Shown here: piece by piece, positions 45,255 to 53,629 of the stretch
Numbering within the stretch: position 1 is the stretch's first letter
Layout of the letters: each line of letters opens with the position of its first letter
NCBI GenBank assembly: GCA_903870275.1
Contig: CAIQCK010000010.1
Span: 1-64,000, forward strand
Reading direction: 5' to 3'
DNA: 64,000 bases
DNA from: an uncultured bacterium
GTDB taxonomy: Bacteria; Verrucomicrobiota; Verrucomicrobiia; CAIQCK01
Made by a program: the position numbers and the translations under genes
Notes under the pieces: generated by a model
What the model saw: the letters and a program-made list of their open reading frames with translations, nothing else
What the model was told of the DNA's origin: nothing
The model's database searches: none

Positions 45255-46505
45255 ATGGTGCATTTGCACATGACGCGTCGTGTTTACATCCTGTTGCTCC
45301 TGGTGTTGGTTGCGCCCTGGGTGTTGCTGGCGGCGGCGTGGACAGGCCGGGAATTGCTTCTGCGCGTCGAAGCAGCCAGGGTTTCGGCAAGAGCCGAGAC
45401 GGATGGCCGCGGGACCCATGCGGCGCCGGGACCGTGGGGCGCACTTGAATGCGTCCGCATCGCCATCGAACCGCCGGAGGAGGCCGTATTTGTCCGGCCG
45501 GAGGACGAAGCGCCGCCGCGCTGGTTTTTCCGGGGGTTTGCCATGGAGAAATTGCGCGAGTTGTTTGCCTCGGCGGGTCTTACACTGGAACAGATTTCGT
45601 TTCTGGTGGCGCGAACGACCGTGGATCCGGCGACGGGAACGCCGGTGGTGAGTCCCACGCCGGAGTTTGTATTGGAGATGACGCCGACGGCGCGACAGAC
45701 GATTTACCGCGTGCTGGCGGCCTTTCCGGAGAACCCTGCGCAGCGGTTTTCGTGCGCCTTGCAGCCGAAATACCTGGAGGAGCGTTTCGAACAGAGCGGC
45801 CTGTCGCCGGCGATCATCGCGGACATCCGGCGCATGCTCTATCCGTATGGAAACATCCTTTTGTTTTCGGACACCAACGTGCTGTTGCCCCGGCTGACGG
45901 ACGCGCATGAAAAAATCCATCTCCTGAAGACGCTCACGCGGAAAAATACCCTGCTCGTGGACCTTCAGGTCAACGCGGCCAGCAACATTGACGAACTGAC
46001 CGAGTATTGGGGCGTTGGCGGACGCTCCAAGGACATCCGGCCGTTGCTCGAATCGCTGCGGCGCACGCCTGGCGGCGCGTCGCTGGACATCACGCATTTG
46101 CTGCCCCGTTTCGCCCGAGATCGCCTCTACACGTTTCCTTATTCGAGCGGTCCGAAGATTGAAGCGAGCCGGGATTGTCACTGGACCAGCCTGAACTTTT
46201 TCAACAACCCGCCTGACGACCGTTATGCCGACGGAGCTTTTGCGATCAGCACCATCCGCGACGGTTATTACGCCATTTCGACCGGGGCGCATCTGGGGGA
46301 CCTGGTGTTGGTGCTGACTCCGAAAGACCAACTGGTTCATTCGGCCGTTTATGTGGCCGACGACATCGTCTTCACCAAAAACGGCCCCAAGGCGGCGCAT
46401 CCGTGGATGTTGATGAGAATCGAGGATGTTGTGGAGCTGTTTGAAGGCGCTTTCCAGGCAGAGGGGCCGCTGCACGTCCTGTATTACCGAAAGCGCGCCG
46501 AGTAG
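45255..46505 (+). CDS. Membrane-anchored protein with NlpC/P60-like C-terminal domain
   Basis: A protein of 416 residues from the ATG at 45255 (good gggggaa site); an earlier ATG at 45195 would add 20. One TM helix lies near residues 10-30. The middle is unrecognised and helical. The C-terminal ~130 residues resemble an NlpC/P60 cysteine peptidase or acyltransferase: DCHWTSLNFF (Cys), HLGDLVLVLTP, then LVHSAVYVADDIVFTKNG (His). The order Cys, GDLV, His-AVYV matches that fold. I infer a periplasmic peptidase or amidase, with moderate doubt. Confidence 0.5.
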   Translation: MVHLHMTRRVYILLLLVLVAPWVLLAAAWTGRELLLRVEAARVSARAETDGRGTHAAPGPWGALECVRIAIEPPEEAVFVRPEDEAPPRWFFRGFAMEKLRELFASAGLTLEQISFLVARTTVDPATGTPVVSPTPEFVLEMTPTARQTIYRVLAAFPENPAQRFSCALQPKYLEERFEQSGLSPAIIADIRRMLYPYGNILLFSDTNVLLPRLTDAHEKIHLLKTLTRKNTLLVDLQVNAASNIDELTEYWGVGGRSKDIRPLLESLRRTPGGASLDITHLLPRFARDRLYTFPYSSGPKIEASRDCHWTSLNFFNNPPDDRYADGAFAISTIRDGYYAISTGAHLGDLVLVLTPKDQLVHSAVYVADDIVFTKNGPKAAHPWMLMRIEDVVELFEGAFQAEGPLHVLYYRKRAE

Positions 46506-46562
46506 GCTGGCCGGGAAAACTTGCGCTGGCGGCGGTTTCGCGGAGCGATTACCATCGCGCGC

Positions 46563-48002
46563 ATGAAACCGTTGACGCTCGTCCTTTCGATGCTGGCCTT
46601 CGCCGCCGTCGCCGCCGAACCGCCCCAACCCTACGGTCCCGTGCCGAGCGAGCGGCAACTCCGCTGGCATGAATTGCAGTTCTACGGCTTTATCCATTTT
46701 ACGGTGAACACGTTCACCGACCGCGAGTGGGGCCTTGGTGACGAAGCGGAGACGGTTTTCAACCCCACCGCCTTCGACGCGGACCAGATCGTCCGCACGG
46801 CGAAGGAAGCCGGCATGCGCGGCCTGGTGCTCACCTGCAAGCATCACGACGGCTTCTGTCTCTGGCCGTCGGCGTTCACCGAACACTCGGTCAAGAACAG
46901 CTCGTGGCGCAACGGCCGCGGCGACATGGTGAAGGAGATTTCCGCCGCCTGCCGCCGCCACGGGTTGAAGTTCGGCGTTTATCTTTCGCCGTGGGACCGC
47001 AACCACAAGGATTACGCGCGGCCGGAATACATCGCCTATTATCGCAACCAGCTTCGCGAATTGCTGGCGAACTATGGCGAGGTTTTCGAGATGTGGTTCG
47101 ACGGCGCCAACGGCGGCGACGGCTACTACGGCGGCGCGCGGGAAAAACGGCGCATTGACAATCGCACCTACTACGACTGGGACAACACCTGGAAGATCGT
47201 GCGCGAACTGCAGCCGTTCGCCTGCATGTTCAGCGACGGCGGCCCGGACGTGCGCTGGGTTGGCAACGAACGGGGTTTTGCCGGCGAAACCTGCTGGGAG
47301 ACCATGACGCGCGAGGGCCTGATGCCCGGCCACGCCGACCCGAAGCTGCTCAACGCCGGCCAGCGTGACGGCAAGGACTGGCTGCCGGCGGAGGTGGATG
47401 TGTCCATCCGGCCCGGCTGGTTTTACCACGCCAAGGAAGACGCGAAAGTGAAAACGCCGGAGCAACTGGTGAAGATTTACTTCGAATCGGTCGGCCGCGG
47501 CGCCAACCTCATCCTCAACCTGCCGCCGGACCGGCGGGGCATCCTCCATGAGAACGATGTGCAATCGTTGCGCGGCATGCGGCGCATCCTCGACCAGACT
47601 TTTGCCAGGAACCTCGCGCGCGGCGCCAAACTGACAGCGAGCAACGTCCGTGGCGGCGACAAGGCATTCGGCCCGGCGAAACTGGTGGATGGCAAGCGAA
47701 CCACCTGCTGGTGCACCGACGACAACGTGGCGACGCCGGAGTTGACGCTGGAGTGGAAGAAACCGGTGCCGTTTGATGTGGCGAAGATCGCCGAAGACAT
47801 CCGGCTCGGCCAGCGCGTCGAGGAATTTGCGCTCGACCAGTGGAAGGATGGCGCGTGGCAGGAATTCGCCAAGGCCACGAGCATCGGCGCGGAACGCCTG
47901 ATCCGTTTCGCTCCGGTGACGACCGCCAAAGTGCGCCTGCGTATCACCAAGTCGCCGGTCTGTCCGGCGATTTCTGAACTCGGGTTGTTCAAGCAACCAT
48001 AG
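46563..48002 (+). CDS. Alpha-L-fucosidase (GH29)
   Basis: A 479-residue secreted enzyme with a signal peptide (about 1-18). The GH29 barrel has LTCKHHDGFCLWPS, GLKFGVYLSPWD and EMWFDGANGG with the nucleophile Asp180. The C-terminal ~130 residues form a discoidin-like domain with PAKLVDGKRTTCW. It would remove fucose from glycans. The start at 46563 gives a good signal peptide. A glycosyltransferase gene follows after 3 bases. Confidence 0.88.
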   Translation: MKPLTLVLSMLAFAAVAAEPPQPYGPVPSERQLRWHELQFYGFIHFTVNTFTDREWGLGDEAETVFNPTAFDADQIVRTAKEAGMRGLVLTCKHHDGFCLWPSAFTEHSVKNSSWRNGRGDMVKEISAACRRHGLKFGVYLSPWDRNHKDYARPEYIAYYRNQLRELLANYGEVFEMWFDGANGGDGYYGGAREKRRIDNRTYYDWDNTWKIVRELQPFACMFSDGGPDVRWVGNERGFAGETCWETMTREGLMPGHADPKLLNAGQRDGKDWLPAEVDVSIRPGWFYHAKEDAKVKTPEQLVKIYFESVGRGANLILNLPPDRRGILHENDVQSLRGMRRILDQTFARNLARGAKLTASNVRGGDKAFGPAKLVDGKRTTCWCTDDNVATPELTLEWKKPVPFDVAKIAEDIRLGQRVEEFALDQWKDGAWQEFAKATSIGAERLIRFAPVTTAKVRLRITKSPVCPAISELGLFKQP

Positions 48003-48005
48003 CCG

Positions 48006-48815
48006 ATGCAGTTCTCCATCATCACTCCAAGTTTTCGCAACTCGGATTGGCTGAAGCTGTGCGTCGCTTCCGTGGCCGATCAGGGCGTGGAGGTGGAGCA
48101 CATCGTCCAGGATTCCTGTTCCGACGACGGCACGCGGGAGTGGCTGCCGCGCGATTCCCGCGTGAAGGCGTTCATTGAGAAAGACAGCGGCATGTATGAC
48201 GCCATCAACCGCGGCTTGCGGCGCGCCACCGGCGAGGTCCTGGCCTATCTGAACGCCGACGAACAATACCTGCCCGGCGCGCTGGCGGCGGTGTGGAATT
48301 GTTTTCAAAGTCACCCGGAAGTGGAGGTGGTCTTCGGCGACGCCGTGGTGGTGGATCGCCAGGGCCGGTATCTGCAGTCGCGTCGGGCCAGCGTGCCGCG
48401 CCGATACCATGCTTGGGTCAGCGACACCATGTCGGTCACCAGTTGCGCGACTTTTTTTCGCCGGTCGCTGATCGGGAAACGTGGATTGTTTTTTGACACG
48501 ACATTCCAATCACTGGGCGACGTGGTCTGGATGCTGGATCTTATTGAGCAAAGCGTGCCGATGACCTTGCTCGGCCAATGGACCTCCGCTTTCACCGTGA
48601 CGGGAAAAAATTGGGGGCAGGGGCCGCGCACCAAACCGGAAAGGGCTGCGCTCGTCGCCGCCGCGCCTGCCTGGGCGCGATGCGTCCGGCCGCTGATTGT
48701 TCTTCAGTATCGGTTGCGCCGGCTGCTGGCGGGCCATTATTTTCAAAGGCCGTTTCGCTATTCACTTTACACGCTGGAAAGTCCGGCGGTTCGTGTCACA
48801 ATGAACGCAGCCTGA
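48006..48815 (+). CDS. Family 2 glycosyltransferase
   Basis: A 269-residue GT-A enzyme. The nucleotide-sugar fold opens with FSIITPSFRN, QDSCSDDGT and ends in the DxD-like LNADEQYLPGAL. The closest pattern is the small GT2 group that adds sugars to cell-surface polysaccharides. It is the first of three closely packed genes with the deacetylase and acetyltransferase. Confidence 0.85.
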   Translation: MQFSIITPSFRNSDWLKLCVASVADQGVEVEHIVQDSCSDDGTREWLPRDSRVKAFIEKDSGMYDAINRGLRRATGEVLAYLNADEQYLPGALAAVWNCFQSHPEVEVVFGDAVVVDRQGRYLQSRRASVPRRYHAWVSDTMSVTSCATFFRRSLIGKRGLFFDTTFQSLGDVVWMLDLIEQSVPMTLLGQWTSAFTVTGKNWGQGPRTKPERAALVAAAPAWARCVRPLIVLQYRLRRLLAGHYFQRPFRYSLYTLESPAVRVTMNAA

Positions 48816-48838
48816 CCTAGCGATTGATAAAACTCGTC

Positions 48839-49570
48839 ATGCAACAACCCGCCTATCTTACCATCAGCGTGGACGACGGTTTCCCTCTCGATATGAGAGC
48901 GGCGGAATTGTTGGACCGGCACGGGTTGAAGGCAACCTTCTACGTCCCGGCTTCCAATCCCGAGCATGCGGTGATGACGAAGGAGCAGGTCAGGGAAATC
49001 TCCCGCCGGTTTGAAATCGGCGGCCACACTTATCATCACATCCCGCTCGCGTCGTTGCCCGACGACCAGGCTCGCGCCGAGATTCTCGACGGCAAACGGT
49101 GGATCGAAGACATCACCGGCCAGCCGGCACGCGCCTTCTGCTATCCGCAGGGCAAGTTCACCTCGCGCACCGTGGAGCTGGTGAAAGAGGCGGGCTTCGC
49201 CGGCGGGAGGACCTGTTATTTCAACCGCAGCGACATGCCGCGCGATCCTTACCGGTGCGGTGTGAGCACACACGCCTACAACCACTCCGCGCTGATCCAG
49301 GTCCGCCACGCGTTGCTGGAGTCGAACTTCAAGGGGGCCGTGGATTTCTTCCGCGTGCACAAGGTCGCGAGGGACTGGGAAACCCACTTCCAGCGCGCCG
49401 TGGCCGCTGTCGAGCGCGAAGGCGGTGTGGCGCACTTGTATTTCCACAGTTGGGAGATTGATGAGCAGCGCGAGTGGGACAAGCTGGAGCGGGTTCTCCA
49501 AAACCTCGCGGGGCACAAACAACTGACACGGGTAACCAATGGGGAATTGTTCACCCTGTGCCGTTCATAA
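48839..49570 (+). CDS. Polysaccharide deacetylase (NodB/CE4-like)
   Basis: A 243-residue protein. The metal site is ISVDDGFPLD (Asp-Asp) with GGHTYHHIPL (His-x3-His). Later GQPARAFCYPQGKF and HLYFHSWEI motifs complete the CE4 pattern. It probably removes acetyl groups from a polysaccharide. A TTG at 48824 would extend it by five residues; the ATG at 48839 is preferred. The next gene begins directly at the stop. Confidence 0.85.
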   Translation: MQQPAYLTISVDDGFPLDMRAAELLDRHGLKATFYVPASNPEHAVMTKEQVREISRRFEIGGHTYHHIPLASLPDDQARAEILDGKRWIEDITGQPARAFCYPQGKFTSRTVELVKEAGFAGGRTCYFNRSDMPRDPYRCGVSTHAYNHSALIQVRHALLESNFKGAVDFFRVHKVARDWETHFQRAVAAVEREGGVAHLYFHSWEIDEQREWDKLERVLQNLAGHKQLTRVTNGELFTLCRS

Positions 49571-50683
49571 ATGGCCACGGTCAGAGAAGCTTCATTCGCG
49601 GACTACGAGCAGATCGAGGCGCTCAAGGCGCGCCATCATTTGTCCGGCTACACGGAAGCCCGCTGGCGGCATATTTACGAAAACAGCCCGCTGCTGCGCC
49701 GGCATCAACGGACGTGGCCCATCGGCTGGGTGATCGAGAGCGACGACAACAAGATCGTGGGCCATCTCGGCAACACGCCGCTGGATTACGAGTGGAACGG
49801 CAAACCGTTGACATGCGCGGCGGCGAGCCTGTGGGTGGTGGATGAGGAACATCGCGGCCGGTCCTTGACGTTGGTTCGGAAATTCCTTCGCCAGCCCGAC
49901 GTTGATTTGTTTCTGGACACGACCGCCACGCGGTTGGCGGCCCGCGTTTTCGAGAAGTTGGGCATGAAACGGACGCCCGTGCTGGGTTACGACCGGACGG
50001 CGTTCTGGGTACTGGACCGCGAGCGGTTTGTGGCCAGTTTCTTTGATTGGAAACGCGTCCAAGCGCCCCGAATCCTGACCCGACCGCTTGCGGGCGTGAT
50101 GGCCGCCGCGGAAAAAATCACGGGAAGGTCCCGCCTCATGGCCGGGGCGGACGGACCGGTGGAATTCTGCGCGCAATTCGACGAGAGGTTTGACCGGTTT
50201 TGGAAAACTCTTCGTTCGCAGCGGCCCGGGCTTTTATGTGTCCGCGACCGGGAAAACCTCAACTGGCGTTTTCAAGAGGCGGTTGCCACCGGCGCCGCCT
50301 GGGTTCTGGCAGCGGGCGACAAGACGACCCCGCGCGCTTACGCCGTGTGCCTCAGGCAAGACAGCCTCGACATCGGTTTGAAACGAATGCGGCTGGCGGA
50401 CTTTCAATGCGTCGATGGGTCTCCCGACGCGCTGCCCGCCATTATCTCGGCAGCGCTGACCAGGTGCCGCCGCGAGGGAATTCACATGTTTGAAGTCGTC
50501 GGTTTTGGCACGGAAACAAAAGAGCGCATCGAGGCGCTCGCGCCGTATCGCCGGCGATTGCCGAGTTGGATGTTCCTTTACAAGGCGCAAGACGCGATTC
50601 TGGCGCGGCAACTGGAGGATCCCGCCGGGTGGGATCCGTGCACTTACGACGGCGACGGCTGGCTCGCGCAAATCACGTCCTGA
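49571..50683 (+). CDS. GNAT-family acetyltransferase
   Basis: A 370-residue protein. The N-terminal GNAT domain (about 1-150) carries IVGHLGNTPLDY and LWVVDEEHRGRSLTLVRKFL (acetyl-CoA loop). A second, divergent GNAT-like half follows, with a YAVCLRQD strand and LADFQC. It probably modifies a polysaccharide or its precursor, given the two preceding genes. The ATG is immediately after the deacetylase stop (no gap). Confidence 0.75.
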   Translation: MATVREASFADYEQIEALKARHHLSGYTEARWRHIYENSPLLRRHQRTWPIGWVIESDDNKIVGHLGNTPLDYEWNGKPLTCAAASLWVVDEEHRGRSLTLVRKFLRQPDVDLFLDTTATRLAARVFEKLGMKRTPVLGYDRTAFWVLDRERFVASFFDWKRVQAPRILTRPLAGVMAAAEKITGRSRLMAGADGPVEFCAQFDERFDRFWKTLRSQRPGLLCVRDRENLNWRFQEAVATGAAWVLAAGDKTTPRAYAVCLRQDSLDIGLKRMRLADFQCVDGSPDALPAIISAALTRCRREGIHMFEVVGFGTETKERIEALAPYRRRLPSWMFLYKAQDAILARQLEDPAGWDPCTYDGDGWLAQITS

Positions 50684-50719
50684 TCGCGGTGCGGTCAGCG
50701 GGAAAGAACGGACCTTGAC

Positions 50720-50768
50720 GATTCGCGCCGCTCACGGGCGTCACGAATCCGCCGACTCACGTCGGCGG
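50720..50768. other. Paired hairpins in the convergent GNAT-lpd gap
   Basis: The 110 bases between the convergent GNAT and lpd genes contain gattcg (50720-50725) paired with cgaatc (50744-50749), and a stronger ccgccgac-tcac-gtcggcgg hairpin (50749-50768). They may serve as a two-way transcription end, though no U-run is clear. Confidence 0.35.
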
Positions 50769-50793
50769 CTACGAAGCGGGTGAAACCGCCATG

Positions 50794-52224
50794 CTACCGC
50801 CTCTCCTGCCTCGGCGTGTAGATATGCGGGCTTTGGCCGTGGAGAACTTCGGCGGCTTCCATCACCGTTTCCGACATGGTCGGGTGCGCGTGAATCGTTG
50901 CCTTCAGGTCGCCGGCGCGCGCGCCCATCTCCACAGCGAGCGTGCCTTCGGCGATCATCTCGCCCGCGCCGACGCCGACAATGCCGACGCCGAGGATTCG
51001 CTCCGTGCGCGGATCGAGGACGAGTTTGGTGAGTCCCTCGTTGCGGCCGAGCGTGGTGGCACGGCCGGAGGCGATCCACGGGAACCGCGCAACGACGTGC
51101 GTGACGTTCTGGTTGAGCGCCTGCGTTTCCGTCAGGCCGGTCCACGCAATTTCCGGATCGGTGAACACAACGGCCGGAATCGCCTGCGGTTCGAAGACGG
51201 TCGGTTTGCCGGCGATGGTATCCACCGCCACGCGCGCCTCATGCGTGGCCTTGTGCGCCAGCATCGGCTCGCCGGCGACGTCGCCAATGGCGAAAATCGA
51301 CGGTTCGGCGGTGCGGCGTTGCGGGTTGATCTCGATGAAACCTTTCGCGTTCACTTTCACGCCGGTGTTTTTGAGTCCGAGGTCTTTTGAATTCGGTTTG
51401 CGGCCGACGGCGACGAGCACCTTGTCGAAAACCCGATCCGGGTTGGGCAGGTCGAGGCCGATCAGCTTGGCGTGCACGCCATCGTCCTTCACTTCCATCT
51501 GCGCGACGCGCGTATCCACCAGGACTTCCTGGAGAATCTGCTTGAGCCGCCGCTCCAGCGGCGCGGCCAGGTCGCGGTCCACGCCGGCGAGCAGTTCCTT
51601 CGTCATTTCAACGACGGTGACCTGGCTGCCCAGCGCGGCATAGACGGTGCCAAGCTCCAGACCGATGTAACCACCGCCGACCACCAGCAGCGTCTTCGGC
51701 AGATCGCTCAACAGCAGCGCGCCGGTGGAATCCATCACGCGCGGCGAGCCAACGGGAAAACCCGGCACGACCGCCGGCTGCGAGCCGGTGGCGATGATCG
51801 CGCAGTCGAATTCCACCTGCTCCTGCGAGCCGTCGGCTTTTTCGACGACGATGGCATGGTTGTTCAGGAATCGGCCGTGTCCCTGGATTGAGTTCACCTG
51901 CCGCCGCTTCGACAGCGAGCCAAGGCCGCCGGTGAGCCGGCTCACGACGCGGTCCTTCCACGCGCGAAGCTTGTCGAGATCAATGTGCGGCTCGGCGAAC
52001 GTCACACCCCACTCAGCGACTTCGCGCGATTCAAACAATATGCGGGCGATGTGGAGCAGCGTCTTGGACGGGATGCAGCCGCGGTAAAGGCAGACGCCGC
52101 CGGGCGCAATCGCCGGGTCCACCAGCGTCACCTGCATGCCGTATTCCGCCGCGTGAAACGCCGCCGGATAACCGCCCGGCCCCGCGCCGAGCACCACGAC
52201 TCGTTGATTGGAAATGTCAGTCAT
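50794..52224 (-). CDS. lpd: Dihydrolipoyl dehydrogenase (E3)
   Basis: A 476-residue FAD disulfide oxidoreductase that reoxidises lipoyl groups of pyruvate dehydrogenase. FAD motif LGAGPGGYPAA, redox pair Cys45/Cys50 in GGVCLYRGCIPSK, NAD motif VVGGGYIGLELG and the C-terminal His in HAHPTMSE are present. The redox loop reads CLYRGC rather than the usual CLNVGC, a known but less common variant. It ends the aceE-aceF-lpd operon, separated from aceF by a repeat-filled 113 bases. Confidence 0.95.
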   Translation of the reverse strand: MTDISNQRVVVLGAGPGGYPAAFHAAEYGMQVTLVDPAIAPGGVCLYRGCIPSKTLLHIARILFESREVAEWGVTFAEPHIDLDKLRAWKDRVVSRLTGGLGSLSKRRQVNSIQGHGRFLNNHAIVVEKADGSQEQVEFDCAIIATGSQPAVVPGFPVGSPRVMDSTGALLLSDLPKTLLVVGGGYIGLELGTVYAALGSQVTVVEMTKELLAGVDRDLAAPLERRLKQILQEVLVDTRVAQMEVKDDGVHAKLIGLDLPNPDRVFDKVLVAVGRKPNSKDLGLKNTGVKVNAKGFIEINPQRRTAEPSIFAIGDVAGEPMLAHKATHEARVAVDTIAGKPTVFEPQAIPAVVFTDPEIAWTGLTETQALNQNVTHVVARFPWIASGRATTLGRNEGLTKLVLDPRTERILGVGIVGVGAGEMIAEGTLAVEMGARAGDLKATIHAHPTMSETVMEAAEVLHGQSPHIYTPRQERR

Positions 52225-52226
52225 AG

Positions 52227-52330
52227 GAGATTGGGTATTGGAGTATTGGAGTATTGGAGTGATGGGGTAATGGAGTGATGGGGTAATGGAGTGTTGGATT
52301 GTTGATGTCTTACATTACTCCATCACTCCA
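52227..52330. repeat. GGAGT-type repeat between aceF and lpd
   Basis: A run of 9-mers (attggagta, atggagtga, aatggagtg) fills 52227-52290, then a short spacer, then the reverse complement tactccatcactccatt (to 52331), making an imperfect inverted repeat. The same family appears in frame in thiC at 9279-9333. Confidence 0.6.
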
Positions 52331-52337
52331 TTTCGTT

Positions 52338-53615
52338 TCATTCCATGGCTGTCAGCAACAGTTTCTCCATCGCGTCCACGATCCAGTGCAGGAACCGCGC
52401 GCCGTCGGCGCCGTCCACGACGCGGTGGTCGAACGACAACGACAGCGGCAGCATCAGGCGCGGCCGGCAAAAACCGTCGGCGTAATCGGACTCCATCGCC
52501 GCGCGGCCGACGCCGAGGATCGCCACCTCCGGCGCGTTGACGATCGGCGTGAAATAGGTCGTGCCGAGTCCGCCGAGATTCGTGATGGTGAACGTGCCGC
52601 CCTGCATGTCATTGATGCCGAGCTTGCCGGCGCGGGCTTTCTCGCTGACCTGTGCCAGTTCGACGGCGATCTGGAGGATGCTCTTTTTGTCCGCGTCGCG
52701 AATGACCGGCACCACGAGGCCGCGAGGCGTGTCCACGGCGCAGCCGATGTGGTAGTAGCGTTTCAAAACCGTTTCCTGTTTCGCCAGGTCCACACTGGCG
52801 TTGATGCGCGGGAACGCCTTCAAGGCGGTGGCGGCGACCTTCAACAGGATGGCGGTGAGGGTCAGTTTGCCGCCGGCGGCTTCGGCCTTGGACTTGTATT
52901 GCTTGCGAAGCTCTTCCACGGCGGTGATGTCCGCGCGGTCGAAAACCGTGACGTGCGGAATTTCCGCCCAGCATCGCGCCATGTGCGCGGCGGTGGCGCG
53001 GCGGACGGCGTTCATCGGCTCGCGCGTGACCTCGCCGAATTTCGTAAAGTCCGGCAATGGCGTGGTGGCGGGGCGCGCGGTGGCCGGCGCGGGCGCTGCG
53101 GGCTGGCCGGCGGCAAGGCCGCGCGCGTGGTTCTTCACGTCGTCCAGTGAGATTCGTCCGGCGGGGCCGCTGCCTGGCACGGAGCGGACCTCCACGCCGA
53201 TTTCGCGCGCGAACTGCCGCACGGATGGCGAAGCGAACACCGGTTCTTTCCTCGACGCGGCGGCGGCTGCTGGCGCGGGCGCGGCCTTCGGCGGTTCCGG
53301 GGCCGCGGGCGCTTGTTTCTTCGACTCCGCCGCCTTGGCGGGCGCAGTTTGCTTCGGCGCGGCTGCGGCGGCGGCGACGCCTTCCTCGATAGTGATGATC
53401 ACCTGGCCGGGCTTGATTTTGTCGCCTTCCTTGACGCGGACCTCAGCGACCTTGCCGGCGAACGGCGACGGCACCTCGGCGCTGGCCTTTTCGCTCTCGA
53501 TCTCGATGACTCCCTGGTCCTTTTTGATGACATCGCCGGGTTTCACCAGCACCGACACCACGTCGGCGGACTTGATGCCTTCGCCCAGTTCCGGAAGTTT
53601 GAATGCAGTTGCCAT
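52338..53615 (-). CDS. aceF: Pyruvate dehydrogenase E2, dihydrolipoyl acetyltransferase
   Basis: A 425-residue E2 with one lipoyl domain (1-80, lipoyl Lys43 in IESEKASAEVP), an Ala/Pro-rich linker, a small E1/E3-binding domain (about 138-175, FASPSVRQFAREIG) and the catalytic domain ending in HRVVDGADGARFL. E. coli AceF has three lipoyl domains; this one has one. The ATG at 53615 follows aceE after 14 bases. Confidence 0.95.
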   Translation of the reverse strand: MATAFKLPELGEGIKSADVVSVLVKPGDVIKKDQGVIEIESEKASAEVPSPFAGKVAEVRVKEGDKIKPGQVIITIEEGVAAAAAAPKQTAPAKAAESKKQAPAAPEPPKAAPAPAAAAASRKEPVFASPSVRQFAREIGVEVRSVPGSGPAGRISLDDVKNHARGLAAGQPAAPAPATARPATTPLPDFTKFGEVTREPMNAVRRATAAHMARCWAEIPHVTVFDRADITAVEELRKQYKSKAEAAGGKLTLTAILLKVAATALKAFPRINASVDLAKQETVLKRYYHIGCAVDTPRGLVVPVIRDADKKSILQIAVELAQVSEKARAGKLGINDMQGGTFTITNLGGLGTTYFTPIVNAPEVAILGVGRAAMESDYADGFCRPRLMLPLSLSFDHRVVDGADGARFLHWIVDAMEKLLLTAME

Positions 53616-53629
53616 ATCGGTTCCTCGGC

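Noticed and set aside
52227-52330. CRISPR-like array
   Set aside because: The repeat units are about 9 bases with no unique spacers; it is a degenerate tandem repeat.
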